In this document: positions 38,501-50,940 of the stretch, piece by piece
Position numbering within the stretch: the stretch's first letter is position 1
How the letters are laid out: each line of letters begins with the position of its first letter
From: Dipylidium caninum
Lineage: Eukaryota; Platyhelminthes; Cestoda; Cyclophyllidea; Dipylidiidae
Direction: 5' to 3'
Assembly: GCA_017562135.1 (NCBI GenBank)
Contig: QEYB01001208.1
Location: 992,001 to 1,056,000, forward strand
Length of the DNA: 64,000 nucleotides
Notes under the pieces: generated by a model
The model's database searches: none
Told to the model about the DNA's origin: nothing
Seen by the model: only the letters and a program-made list of their open reading frames with translations
Position numbers and translations under genes: made by a program

Positions 38501-41399
38501 GACGCACAATGGAGACATCAGAAAAGAAATTAGCCCATTTAATTACCGTGGAGTGTTTTCCTTACTGAAGTTGTCTGAAGAGTAGGCCGAGGGGAATGGA
38601 TTTTTGGTGGACAACACACCGCCTCTTAAAGGGTAAATGCTTCGAAGTGAGGGGCATGACGCCAGAAGTTTTATGACGGTGAGATCGAGGATGGCAATAA
38701 AACTGTTAATAGCAGTCTCTACCGTAGATGTCTGAAAAGTTCACTAACTTTTCCAAATAAGCAATTGGTATAACTTGACGATTAAGAGTCGAAAGGAATA
38801 TTTTAGGGCTAAGTGCCTCATTGAAGGGTGATTAACATCGGTTGTATGAACTTTATGGAAGGATGGTGGAGCTGCTGTTTCCGGTCTCTTGAACTGCTAG
38901 TTAAGTGAACTTAAAGTGCAACAGAGGTGGAAGCTTGAGGCATCAACCTCGTGGTTATTTACCACTCGGAACGTCTTCGTACGACGAATGACTCGCGCGG
39001 GAGGAGGGCATGTGTCCAGGTAGCACGCAAATCCGAGGTTTGCCAGGCGGTAACTTCGCTATCAGGAGACTGCGCAATGAGAGAGTGAAGGGTTAGACCC
39101 ACTCCCTTTTTCGTAAAGGCTTGACTGCCCTCCTCAAGACGCTCCGAAGCCTAACAGATGTGAAATTTTGTTTCTCAAAACATTGCGCTATCCCACCTGA
39201 AATGTCTCGGGCCTACAGTGTGCCACCGAATAACCCGAAAAAGTACCCAACTTACGAAGACGGCATTGCTTTTCAAAGTGGCCATCACCATTGGAAGAGC
39301 CTTGTAATGGCCAAGGGAGCGAAAACGCAAGCCGGTGGGTCTCACGAAATCCGGGTAAGTGAATGCTCTGCTGGATGTACGACGGAAAGCGATAGCGCTA
39401 CCTTTCATGTGTGGATGGATAGGAAAAGTTGAACATGTGAATGTCAGTACCTTAAACAATTATGTGCACATTTGATCTGTGAGGTGAAATTTCGCCGCAG
39501 CTGTTGCTAGTGCCCAACACGTTGCAGGGGGAAAATTGACAGCGCCGATGACTGGCCTTTGGACGCGCCAAGTTTTGACGCGGGGCACACGCCCACGGGC
39601 AGTGGGGAGCGAGGGAGCCAAAGTGAATGCCAGTCCCTCCGCCGTGTCATCTCTGCAGGAAACCGGCAGAATGGCCTTTGCTAATGCGGCTGTCTAAATG
39701 CAAATATTAGTCGAGCAGTGGTTTAGCCTTGGTGTCTAATCCAACCTGAATTACCCAGGTTTCGCCTTCTGGCATGGGTATACGGATTCAAACGCACACT
39801 CGCATAGTGTAGACAAGTCCCTTTTCCACCGTTGGTGATTGAGTGAACTCTTCCGACCTTGTGACAATCCGCGCCATTCCACGGAGGGTTGGGGTTGGAC
39901 ACACATGTCAGGTTCGAATATGGTCCGGGTGATGTATCAGTCAACCGGTTAACAACAAAGTTTACGGTCGCTCATGCATCACGCGTTGGACTGATGTGGA
40001 CCTAATTTGTGAGGTCGTGAAGCCCTAGTTACTCGAACTGTCTTTAATCTTGCTCGGGAAGCATGGCGGACGTGCGATATGGCCCCCTAACTTATTTTCT
40101 ATTCTGTGAAGTGACGGCACTAGTCCTCCCAACCGTCAAATACTCCTCCAACGGAATCAATTTGACGTATTTCATTTTACTTCACCCACGAAATTCACAA
40201 AATGACTTCAGCTATATCGGGTTAAACGCAACAAAGAACTGAATTTATTTTTTGCTTCATATCGAATTGTCCTCCTGAGATAAAGCGTGCAAATAACGAT
40301 ATCCGAAGAAGAGGCGCCAGAAGTGGTGGAGTGGGGAGGTGGGGAGGAGTCGGGTGGCAAGCAAGATCGGTGGGGAGGAGGAGCGCGGGGACAGCCGAAA
40401 GGGCGCCTGGGAGAGGACGTGGACCATTTACCGGCTAGCGTCCGTTGCACTTAGGCTGACCTGAGGCCAAAGGCGGCAGAGGCCTACAAGAGCGAGTGCC
40501 GTTTTGATTTTTCAGAGGAAAATTAGCTTCACTGGCAAGTAACTTGAAACAGCGCTTACAATCACGACATCAAATGTTTTCTTCAGGGCATTCTCGGCTG
40601 TCGCACCACAAAGTTCTCGTCTTAAATTGTTCTGCCTGTCAATTGTGCTTGGAATGGCCTTTAAAATCCTCAGCGTCTTACAGTAGTGAAGATGAGTCTG
40701 CAGTCGCATGGAGCACTCCGTGTTTCTCCCAAACATTTTATTTTCACAGATGTGGACTTAACCACCTTCTGGTTCCCTTGCGACCGCATTTTAGGTGAGA
40801 ACAAAACACGATGGCATAGGACGAGCCGATATTTAAGTGCTTCTAGTACACAAATAAGAATCCTCATTTGCATGGAAAGGTATGAACACTTGCGTAGATT
40901 AACCTTTCCTTCATGAGCAGGTGCGATGATATTGCGCAAAAAAGGGACAAGATTCACATGAAGTTGTGGTGACACTGTGTCAGGCCGCATTCACTGATGA
41001 GAGTAGTAGGCATCATGAGTGCCCAGTTCTGGAGAGGAGGAAGGAGCTGCCGTAACTACGGCATGACGTTAAACTCTCCCCTTGGGTAATGTTTGTTATG
41101 AAATGATTACTGTCTTCCATAATCTTCTGCTTCTGCGTGATGCCAAAATTCTCACCGTAAGTCCGGATTTGTTGTATCTGAGGCTCTCGTTCCGACAAGC
41201 GGTAGGCCACTCTAAATAATTCCGTCCACCGTATTCGATATTCCCCTAAGCCTGCTATTGTGGAACTGTATGGAATGTCAATCGTTGAAATATTTGAGCA
41301 ACTTCACCCTAAAATCAAATGTGCCGTCTGTCCCATTGAGTCTACAATTCACGATTTCTACCTCTCATCGCATTTATCGCTTCTCATTGCCCCAATTCT
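35564..41399. other. Intergenic stretch, no supported gene
   Basis: About 5.8 kb between the end of the TRPA1-like gene and the SOX upstream region. GC-rich islands at 35540-36390, 37160-37545 and 39500-39950 are open in several frames on both strands, which fits compositional bias or repeat relics better than genes. No domain was recognised. A purine-rich patch lies at 40327-40395. An AATAAA at about 37046 is too far from the TRPA1 stop to be assigned to it. Confidence 0.45.
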
Positions 41400-41816
41400 C
41401 GTAGACGCATGTACTGTCATCCTGACAAAGGCGTGACAGTGCGACCAGTCCGTCGTCAGCGTGGCTGCCACCACAGACGCACGCGTTTGCTGAGCGCGCA
41501 GAGCAGGAGGTCGCGCGTCGGCACGGAAGGCGCTCGCAACGCGCGCGCGCTCGGACGGGGGTTACGTGCTCACCCCAGCCGGGCAGAGGAGGGGGGGGGG
41601 GGGGGAAGGGCGGGGTGAATGAGGATGGAGAGGGGGCGGGGTAGGCGTGGGGGGAATGTGCTTGCGTCTGGGCCTCTAGAGAACGCGCAAACACGGACAT
41701 ACGCACATATAGACATACACAATAGGCTCAGAGGCTTTCCTGGTAGAAGCCGGTGTTACTGCTCACTTCTTCCGTATTGTGTTGAAGACACCTTTAAGAG
41801 GCTATTGTGCACCGAA
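41400..41816 (+). promoter_or_regulatory. CpG-dense region upstream of the SOX gene, candidate promoter
   Basis: The stretch from about 41440 to 41560 is crowded with CG dinucleotides (GCGCGC, CGCGCG), unlike the AT-richer flanks. It is followed by a long G run and G-rich sequence up to the first exon. No TATA box was seen. Position and composition suggest a promoter and 5' leader; this is inference only. Confidence 0.4.
41590..41605. repeat. G homopolymer
   Basis: An uninterrupted run of about 16 G residues within a G-rich stretch up to about 41655. It could form a quadruplex, and sequencing length error is likely here. Confidence 0.85.
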
Positions 41817-44800
41817 ATGTGGGATTGTGAATCACCGGTTATCTATGGTTATGGTCCAAACCCCACGACAGCCCAGGGGTTTCGTGGCACCAGGGCCGCT
41901 ACCGCAGCAGCTCCGCATGTCAGCGCGGAGGCTACGGGTCTCCCCAGCATTTTAGGCGGCGGTGTTGGCGGCGCTACGGAAGGATATGCGGGGACAGCGA
42001 ACTCGTTGGCCAACTTTTGTACTAACATAACCGAAACAGACGATGCCCTGAAGCAGGCACGAGGCGGCGGTTTCCTGGCGGAGTTCGAGAAAGACGACGA
42101 AGAAATGGCGGCGGAGGTGGGAGGAGGGTCGTGCAACACCAGTGGAGATATTAGTCCTCGTGGCGAGACCAAATTGTGCCCACTGGTGAAGTGTGCTTAC
42201 CCTGGTGGCACTGGGCTGGACAACCTACTTAACGGAGACGAACCCATAGGGCTGTGGGTAAGACATTTCTGCATAATATATTACCCGGAATTTTATATTT
42301 GAGTGAACTCAGAATCGTTTGCCTCTGACAGACACATTTTTGACTTCATTTTTTTCAATGAAAAGTTATCACTTAACCCAAATCTTAAAGTTTGAGCAAA
42401 TGTAGGCTTTGAGATTATTTGTTCCACCTTTGGCTTATATTTCTAAAATACAAACACCACACCACTTCTCTATTTTCCCATGCTTGTAAAGACATGACAT
42501 TTTCCGCATCATGGATATTTCTGGAGTTACGGTAAAAACGGTCTAAGTAAAACAGTGAAAGTGTCCTTCCCATTGCAGAATCTAAATTAAGTCTAACTTC
42601 TCCGGCTCACTTGTGCACCCGCTGCAGCCTGAATCTTCTTTCGATGGGCAGTTGACAGGGTGGCCTCTGCTCACTAAAGCAATGTCCTTATTTAGCGCAT
42701 TCTTCGTTTTTGAGAATGGTAGGAGACCCGCCGAGTTTTGAGAATTACCTGAGTTTCGAAGAGTCGCAGAACGCCATAGTGAATGCATCTTCTCTTTTTT
42801 GTTACGCAATGGGACAATTCCGTAGATTTGCCCCAAATTTTTCGTAGATACACTAACAAAAATGAGTTCTCAAGCGTACTTTTAGGATTTTATAACACAG
42901 AAGTCAAGTGTCTTGATTAAACCTTAACTTTCTGTTCTTCAGCAAATCATGTCTGTCAACCAGTCCCATCGACCTAAAATAATTCACAGCATCCGAGTGT
43001 TTCTGCAAAGAATTACGAATGTTGTTTCAAACAGCTAACTGCACTCACAATCCGTAAGATAGTTTGACTTTTAGATGTCAGGTTTTGCTCTATTTCTTTT
43101 GGGTATTTTCTAAGTTGCCTGCTACATCGCGTGCGCGATTAGCCCCGACGGACTGGACGAAATTAAACTTTTCCCTAGGCGTCTGTCCATCCCACGCAGA
43201 CCGCACACTTCAATACAGCCAGGTGTGTTCACACATTCACTTGAGCGTCCCGTAGGTAGAAGTATATGGAGGAGGCCAATTTTATTAATTACTTCGTGTG
43301 AATTCGGGCATAAGTAGTGCACTTAGAGCGTAAGAAGTTCACCAAAGGTTAGGCGGCAGGCCTGAATTTAACCGCGACAAACCAGTCGGCAATAATGGAA
43401 AGAGTTGGGCACAACAGTTTTCAAAGGAAGTGCGTCCTCATGGAGTTGATATATAAGCCCGCCAGTGAGTCTTAGGGCCTCGGTTGACGAGGCGGTGGTG
43501 CTCCTCCTCCTCCTCCTCCTCTGGCGGAGACGTTAACCCCCACGCGGACTCGCGCCGCCCGTTAGTCATCGGCTAACTGGTGCGCTGCGAGAAGCGAACA
43601 TTGTAACGTTGTTGTTGGAATTCCGGCAACCCATTTTATGCGTCTTCACACTAAACTGCTTTATTTTCACATTTGCCTCCGTAGCCTTGACTTGATGGCA
43701 CTTATGAACTTTTGCACAAGTTAGTTTACGCCACGACTACTAAGCGGTGCACTTAAGTTTTGGTCGTCATCTCCATCTTCACGCTGTCTGTCCATTCGCC
43801 CTGCTAACCTCGAGATCAACGGCCGCTCCTATTTGCCATCTTGCTTTGACTGGGTGATGGGGAGGGATTGGAGAAATCCAAAAATTCTCCATCCCCCTTC
43901 TCTTTTACCAACAAGGACGTCAAGATTATTTTTCCTCCATTCTCATAGCAGCTATGAGAGATTTCGAGATACCGTTGATAACCATCACTAAATATGTGCT
44001 CCTATTGCTGTGTTAAGGTTAAAGGTCCCCCTCTGCCAGAAGTCATTCTTTGCAGTATGGCTAAAGTCGCACTTAAAGTGAGCATCCCCGGTGGGCGACG
44101 GTTGCCTCAATGGCCACTGACCTCGAATGGACATTAGTACTGGGTGGGCAAGTTTTGGCGACAGATGCTCTGATGAAGCGCGAGCGGGTTGGTTGTGCAC
44201 TCGATTTTTCACCTCTTCTTGGCTGTTGGTCTTTCGTGAGAAAGCAGATTGTAGAAATCCATACTAAATTAAAGATTGAATTCCACTTCCAAGTGTCGTA
44301 CGTAGAGCAGAGATAAAAGTTCACGTCATCCGCAATACACGTCATCCGCAATATACGCTGACACCCAGTTTACACAAAATAACATTCGCTACATTCGGGA
44401 ATTCCACATCGTTTGGAGTGGGGCTCACGGGAGCGTGAACAACGAAAGCGCATCAGACAGTTCAGTGCCGGCTGAATGCTCATCATATTCTACTGAATTA
44501 ATAAAACATTTTGTGCACTGCGTTTTGAAGTGAGCAATTCGCAACGTCAGAGACACTCTCCTCGGCGAGAGTTTTCCTGTGATTAAAGTTTTTCCATCTC
44601 GTTCATCAATAACAAAGTTGAAGTAAGCATTCAGGAACCATCTTTAGGCTTAACATGATGTAATCAGCACAAATTCATCGGCCCTCAGTTAACTTTTGAA
44701 AGGCGCCAGAGGTGAGCTGCCACTCGTCTATTTTCATTCTCTTTCAATGCTAAGGAGTTATTAACGTCGGGTGAGCTAAGGTGGTAGTCAGGCTGCCCAG

Positions 44801-46769
44801 TCATTCGGACACGAAACTCATCTTATTCCTGGCAATCCCGTTCTAATAACATCAAAGTGTAGTGGGAAAACACTTTCCCATCTCAGTAAACTTTGTGACT
44901 TCCTTAAGATCAACATCTCAAGTTTTCTTCATCATATGAGAGATGGAATTCTCAACAAAGTGGCGTGGATAGATCTGAAGTGGTCGATTCGCAAACATTC
45001 TGCTTTTTCTTTCGCGAAATGGCCTCCTGTGGACTTGTTCAGCCCCTTAACCTGTGATGCTCTAATGAGATATCTCTAACTTCCAGTCGCCCGCTAGCGC
45101 ACCCTGTCCTCCCTTATCCCGAAATAGGCGGATTGAGAGGGTCTGGAGGAGCAACACCACCAATTAGTAGTCTCGTTCAATCTGGCACTTTGTTCTACGC
45201 ATTAAGGGATGTCAACAGACCGGAGGATTATTTGTGCGACACTTTCTTGGTCTCGCGTCACCTTGACTTTCCCAATGCCTCTGTAACTACCTGCAGCGCA
45301 CGTTAATTTTAGTAATTATTATTTATTTTTCTTTACATCTGAAGACAGTTCGCCGATAAATAGTTGTACTTTACAACATTTGCAGTTAACATAATGGAAA
45401 ACACGCTGCTCTTACTTAACAAGTGCTCTCCTCCTTGCAGAACTTGTCCCTTAAATCTCAAATGATATCACGCGCGAAGAGGAGGGACATTCAGAAGTTA
45501 ACCGAGACTGAGTCGAGGGTATCAAAGAATTCCAGTCGTGCAAGTTCTGACAGCGGTACCACTACGACAAAAGCAGAGCGTGTGAAAAGACCTATGAATG
45601 CCTTCATGGTGTGGTCGCGATCACAAAGGCGGCTGATGGGTCTTGAAAATCCCAAGATGCACAACTCCGAGATCAGCAAGCGCCTTGGGTCCATGTGGAA
45701 GGCGCTATCTGAGGCAGATAAGCAGCCCTACGTGGAGGAGGCGAGCAAACTGCGCGCGCGTCACATGGAAGATTATCCCGATTACAAGTACCGACCGCGC
45801 CGGAAACAAAAGCAGCACCATTCACCTCAGAATCCCACTAAGCCGCCGGCAATTGTCCACCCCGCTAACCACTTGACACTCCTGAAGGCAGGCTCTCTGC
45901 CCTACGCCTCTGCCAAGATTTCGCACAAATTCACGTCCCCAGCTCTGCCATCTCAAATGCCGCCGTACGACTCTTCAGCTTACATTGACTCCTCTTTTCT
46001 ACATTACCGCCCTAAGGGCAATGAAAGGAATTTAGAAGAAATCTATCCCTTTGAGGCCCCACCGAAATCCTACATCGACGGGGCCTCAATAAACGCCTCA
46101 CACTACTGTTATGCTACAGATCAACACCACTGTGTTCCGTGGGAGTACTCATACTCAGAGTCAAGCACCACCCCAATGGAATTTTTCAATCCTCCAGACT
46201 CTGAGATGCCGGCACTGGTTGTAGAATACGCTGGCGTTCAAGAATCTCCACAATACTCCTCAAATCCGTCTAACCCGCACCTATCAACATCCGCGCTTTC
46301 ACTTCAGCCCCTACGACCACCACCTCCGCCCCCGATACTCCCTCAAATGGCTTTCGCTACTGATTTCGACCAGGCAATCCCCTACCGCGACTGGAGTAGG
46401 AGTTCTGCCGCAAATGACAACGTTGCTTCTTATTACGACTATAACTTGGAGGATGGGGTGGCTGGTACGGATGGAAATGGGACAACACTGGAATCATTTG
46501 ACACTACGTCGCCAGAAGTGGCAGTTCTCCCTTCCATGAGCCATATGGCTTCTACCCTCCGATTAGGCAGCTCGGACATGGTCAGCCAATCCACACCTCG
46601 ATGCCCCACCCCAGTGTCCTTCTCCCATTCCCGCGGGTCTGAATGCGAAATGCCGCAGCAAAATGACCTAAGCCTGCAGACCTTCCTCAGCGATGGCAGT
46701 ATCTGCGCGCGAGAAAATAGATTTACGCAATATTGTTTCCCCGAAAACGTTGCCGACCTTCAGTCTTAA
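41817..46769 (+). CDS. SOX-family HMG-box transcription factor
   Basis: Two exons: 41817-42257 (147 aa, donor GTAAGA) and 45441-46769 (442 aa plus TAA), joined in phase 0 across an intron of about 3.2 kb; 589 aa in total. Residues about 194-271 form a SOX HMG box starting [13 protein letters not shown], with the [13 protein letters not shown] helix and the [10 protein letters not shown] basic tail. The box binds and bends the DNA minor groove at AACAAT-like sites in the nucleus. [13 protein letters not shown] and the RPRRK end are closest to group B SOX proteins, but [18 protein letters not shown] is divergent, so the subgroup is uncertain. Exon 1 is Gly/Ala-rich. The C-terminal region is rich in Ser, Pro and Tyr with a poly-Pro run (PPPPPP), as in transactivation domains. 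An in-frame ATG at 41619 would add 66 residues, but that part is G-rich leader-like sequence, so 41817 is preferred. The exon 1 assignment rests on frame, donor and phase. Confidence 0.85.
43430..43640 (+). promoter_or_regulatory. TATA-like element and GC-rich block in SOX intron 1
   Basis: TATATAAG at 43450-43457 is followed about 30 nt later by GC-rich sequence containing a (CTC)n run at 43501-43521 and several CpGs. This could be an internal promoter giving a shorter transcript that starts before the HMG exon. No transcript evidence is available, so this is a weak call. Confidence 0.25.
43501..43521. repeat. (CTC)n trinucleotide repeat
   Basis: Seven consecutive CTC units inside SOX intron 1. 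Confidence 0.85.
44322..44353 (+). repeat. Perfect 16-bp tandem duplication
   Basis: CACGTCATCCGCAATA is repeated twice without mismatch, head to tail, in SOX intron 1. Each unit holds an ACGTCA core, which resembles half of a CRE-type bZIP site; whether it binds anything is unknown. Confidence 0.7.
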
Positions 46770-46926
46770 AGACTGCACTTCCAGATTCCCTTATGTGTTG
46801 TAAGGCAATGGATATGTAGGCGAAACATGCCTCCACACATACGTATTTGTAATATCCTCATTCGTATTTATGGCGTAGTGAAACAATCCCCCACTCTTAG
46901 TGTGTTCGACTTGCATTTTGTACACG

Positions 46927-46932
46927 AATAAA
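46927..46932 (+). terminator. Polyadenylation signal AATAAA of the SOX gene
   Basis: AATAAA lies 158 nt after the SOX stop codon, in AT-rich sequence. It is the first canonical signal downstream and gives a reasonable 3' UTR length. Confidence 0.55.
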
Positions 46933-49784
46933 AGTCTAGAAGATGGCTATGTTAAGCAAACTTGAATGATAAATAATTTTTAACGCAAATCTTATAGAAA
47001 ATTCCCGTGACTGGATATTACAGCTGACGAGAAGTAAGAATTAGTGGAACAGCACTGAGGGATGGGACACCTGGCAGGAGGTCCCAGGCATTAGAATTGA
47101 GGGCTAAATTCAAAAGCAGCCTGCTCTCCTCGACGGTATGAGGCGGCAGAAAACCGTTACTGGCACTCGTATTTATCATTCTAAACAATAAAAATAGGCC
47201 TTATGGAGCTCGGTTTAAGTTCCTGGTATTAAAAATAGCATCATCAGAGCATTCGCCATTGAAACGCTAAATAGTCACGGATCTAACCTCGATTAGGGTG
47301 TGAGGAATGGGAAAGTGGAGCCTAGGGGTGGCCAGACCCTTTCAGGTCGCCTTTTGACCACCATTTCCTCCACTACCAGGGTCGAGATAATTGATAGCAC
47401 TGCTGAGCTTCTGTTATGGCCGAAAGTCGAGGTTTATTTAGCTGCTGCCGTCATCGCGATTATAGTCGAGACATCTTGGTAGTTTGATTAACGACTGAGT
47501 AAAGTTCTTCCCACATTCATCTGAGGTCGTCAATTTTATATCACTTAACGTCTTCAGGCAATAGTGCCCTAGTATCCTCAAAAATTTGCGGCAAATACAA
47601 AGCTATTTTACTGTGCATCGCGCACATACGAATTAGGTCCTCAGAAGGGGACAAAATCACGCTATAGGCTCATTATGTACCTGGTGGGAAACTATCCTGA
47701 GAGCCAGTCGGCAGTGCCAAGGTATTTCCTCACATTCGGTGCAACTATTTATTATCAACATGTAGCTCAGGTGCTTTGGTCAGCGCTGGCCCTGAAAAGA
47801 AGCTACGTAGGCGGGCCGCTTTTCCCTACCTGCCTCCAGTTCAATAAGAAAGCGTTGTGCCTGTTATTTTCGTGCCTCTTTGAAGCTACGGACCTCTCTA
47901 TTTTTTTAAAGTAACAATGATGGCAAGGAAAAATTGTGCAAGATGAAAATAGGGGCCGTCATTACGGCCAGTGCAGACCGAAGCCAAGTGGAAGGACCTA
48001 ACGAGCCAAGTGGACTATCCTTGAGGAGGGTAATAAAACACGAATCTCGGGTTTATTGTGCACGCACGCCTTAATGAACGATTAATACGAACACAGAGTG
48101 GCTTTGGGGTTCACCAAGCTGTCGCAGGCCTGCAACAGTACATGGGACATAATGGGCAGGACCACAAGTTTGCCGATGGTAGCTCTCCTGTTCGTCTGGC
48201 CCTAGCAACCCCTTCGCAATTATTTGCACATTAGACCGATGCCATTTCTTTATTGCCCAGAATATGTTGCTGTTTTAGTCATGGTAACAACTCGGTGAAA
48301 TAATTCGGTTGGAATTTCCGTATCTACCTTATTCCACAGCTTTACCTCATTCCCGGGCCTGTCGAGGTTCGCATTGGCCTGTTCCTCTGCCTCGTATATT
48401 ACTCAGCCACTGCATCCTATTAGGCTACAATTAGGGCGGATTTTGGTTTGTGGCATTTAAAGTCCTCTGATTACCTTTTGGTGTTTCCCTCAAGGCTGCC
48501 AGTCAGGGGTTTACGCAGAGATAAATGTAAGAGAAGCATGTAGGTCCTTGTTATTTCAAAACCACCTCAACGTAATCGCCATGCCATCGATAACCAGTCG
48601 AGCAGCGAAAATCATGCAGTTGCGCGGACTTTATGGAGCCAAGTCGGCCCCACGATGGCCAAATTATTGCAATTTCGGCGAGACAACACGGAAAACATAA
48701 TCGGATTTCAGCCTTGCAGTTTTCCACGCGTATTCTCCAAACTGTCCCTTCGTCCAGGTCTAATCACTGGTTTATGAGGAGGCTGGGCAGAGGTCCACCT
48801 CAAATGGGGTATCGCTAGTTAAATGGGTAAGTTCTTCTAGCTCCTTACGACATGAAAAACACCAAATCTTTCCGATGTCATCGGCTTGATATTTATTAAC
48901 TTCCACCTAACAACGGCAACACCCTTTATGGCGCAATTAATAGGGTTTTGGCTGTGGCCAAGAGAACATTGTTTATGCTAGTGCCAAAAGTTAGGAGACT
49001 TCTAGCAAATGTTGGTGGTCCAGGAAACTCCTGTCTCGCTCGTAGCCAGTATAAATGACCTTTTGCCACGACTGACTGCAGGAAAATTAAGTGTATTGAA
49101 ATTGAACAGTCATGCGGAGCGAATTCTGATAGCAAACATTGGTAGGAAAACGTTACTGCGTGTGTAACCATTGAGAGCAGTCAGTAATGCTCCGCTTTTG
49201 TACTAACAAGATCCCGTCCCACTCTGGCGTACTCGACTCTTGGTCCCCTTTATAATCTTCGTGCCCTTTTAAGCGTTTAAAAATAAGTGAATTAAGTTCT
49301 CGTACCTTTCTTCACATGGCTTAAGTACAGATTCGCTTTCCCCATCGTTTTTGTTTCTCCTTTTCCCGTAAAAGTGTGACTCAAACGTTAGATTACATAT
49401 CGCCTATCAGACTATAACCTGCAAAAAGACGCTACAGTCAGAATGTCAAGCAAACTGCCTATTTGGTACATCTTCTTTCATGACTGAGTCGGGTACGCGC
49501 AGAACTTCATAGAATAAGCTTTGCTGACTTCTCTGGTGATGCATGAAACTAAGGTAGAGATCATGAAATTGAGATAAGCCCACAAGTCGCTCCTCTTCCT
49601 CCTTCTCCTCCTCCTTCTCCTAATATTACTATTACTGTCCTCCCTGGTGGCCCTACTCCGTTTAGGAGGAAAAAGTTATTTCGACTCCATAGCGCAGCTC
49701 CGGAAACCGCCAAATGTCGATGAATTTTGATGCTGCGAGGAGATAGTTACAACTCATCGCCATGGAGATATTGGGCCTCTATTG

Positions 49785-49925
49785 TCCCCGGGATGGAGGT
49801 AGGGGGTGGGGGAACAGAGGAGGAGGGGGAGAGGGGAAGAGGAACGTCGATGAGGCTGGGGTAGTGGGATAGGGGAAGAGAAGGGCAGGGAAGGGAAGGA
49901 AGAGAGGGCAGGGGAAGAAGGGGCA
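49785..49925 (+). repeat. Polypurine (G/A) tract
   Basis: About 140 nt almost entirely of G and A on the plus strand, rich in GGGGA and AGGGG units, preceded 160 nt earlier by a CTT/CTC pyrimidine tract. Low-complexity DNA; such tracts can adopt triplex or quadruplex forms. Confidence 0.7.
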
Positions 49926-50644
49926 CTGCGTAGACACGTGCTCACCTACCGTACAATGATCGTAAACAGCCTGTGTCCTTGAAAAAGCACCTTATCTGAG
50001 AGAATATGCGAGCGGTTGGCCAGTGGGCAAACTTAACATCCTGTGAAAAGGAAGAACATGCCCACAGAAGACTTATTTATCCGTTGTCATCTCCTATCAC
50101 ACCCCAGATACTCCACTTGTGGAACATTATCCGGATGATTTTATGTCAGTCTGTTGCAATATACAGTTTACGCCTTTGAGAAAACGCTGAAGGAAAACCT
50201 AACACCACTAACGCAGTCTTTTAAGTCGCACAACTTTGTCTTTATGACTTCCTAACACCACTGAGACGATGCTACCAGGACCTGGTATACCAATACTCCT
50301 CCATGATTCATAGAGTCACTGCTTACGAAGCATTCTTTACAGTTCTCTAGCGGGTGATGTGGGAGATGTAACCTCACCAGACATGCTCGATGATTCAGCG
50401 AAATGACTAATGAATAGACTTATTATGCATTTGCTTATGGTATTGTCACCGATAATAATGAAAGCTTAAAACTGACGTTTAGGCAATGCAGATATGTTAC
50501 GAAGTTGGATGCGCATAGGCGACCGACTGGGGGCAGACTTCTGCCCCACAAAGCCAATATCCACCGAGACGCGGACGCGCAGGCATGCGGAATCGGCCCA
50601 CACAGCGGGCTTACGTTCTCTCTGTCTTTCGGTGTGCATGTTCA

Positions 50645-50672
50645 TGTGTGTGTGTGTGTATGTGTGTGTGCA
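50645..50672. repeat. (TG)n microsatellite
   Basis: Alternating TG with one interruption, about 28 nt, upstream of the muscle gene. Confidence 0.85.
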
Positions 50673-50940
50673 TTGGCGGGTGTGAGAATCGATAGAGGCG
50701 GGGCACGGAGGGACATCGTGGATCATGGTGGCGGAGAAAGGGGAGGAAGAGGAGGAATGAATGGCACTTTCTCGGCAAATGTGTGCCCGTGTGGAGGGTT
50801 GAACGCATAATAGACACAGCGGCCCAACCAATCGGGTCGAAGTGTGCTGTCACTGGCTGTGCCAAGGTCATAACACGCCACCTACGCACCAACGAGTGTC
50901 CGGACACACTGAAGTTAAGGCTAATTGCTCCCTTAGGAGG

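Larger units (their letters stand above)
46933..50940. other. Intergenic stretch, no supported gene
   Basis: About 4 kb between the SOX gene and the immunoglobulin-repeat gene. Open frames are short and without recognisable domains. It contains a pyrimidine tract at about 49589-49622, a long G/A tract at 49785-49925 and a TG microsatellite at 50645-50672. GC-rich sequence at about 50560-50940 may include the promoter or 5' leader of the downstream muscle gene. Confidence 0.45.

Noticed and set aside
39905..39920. tRNA-like B box (GGTTCGAAT)
   Set aside because: The rest of a B box (TCC) is missing, no A box stands at the right distance, and no cloverleaf could be drawn.
41619..41816. N-terminal extension of the SOX frame starting at 41619
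   Set aside because: The frame is open, but the sequence is G-rich low complexity directly after a G homopolymer and looks like leader DNA. ATG 41817 is the more likely start.
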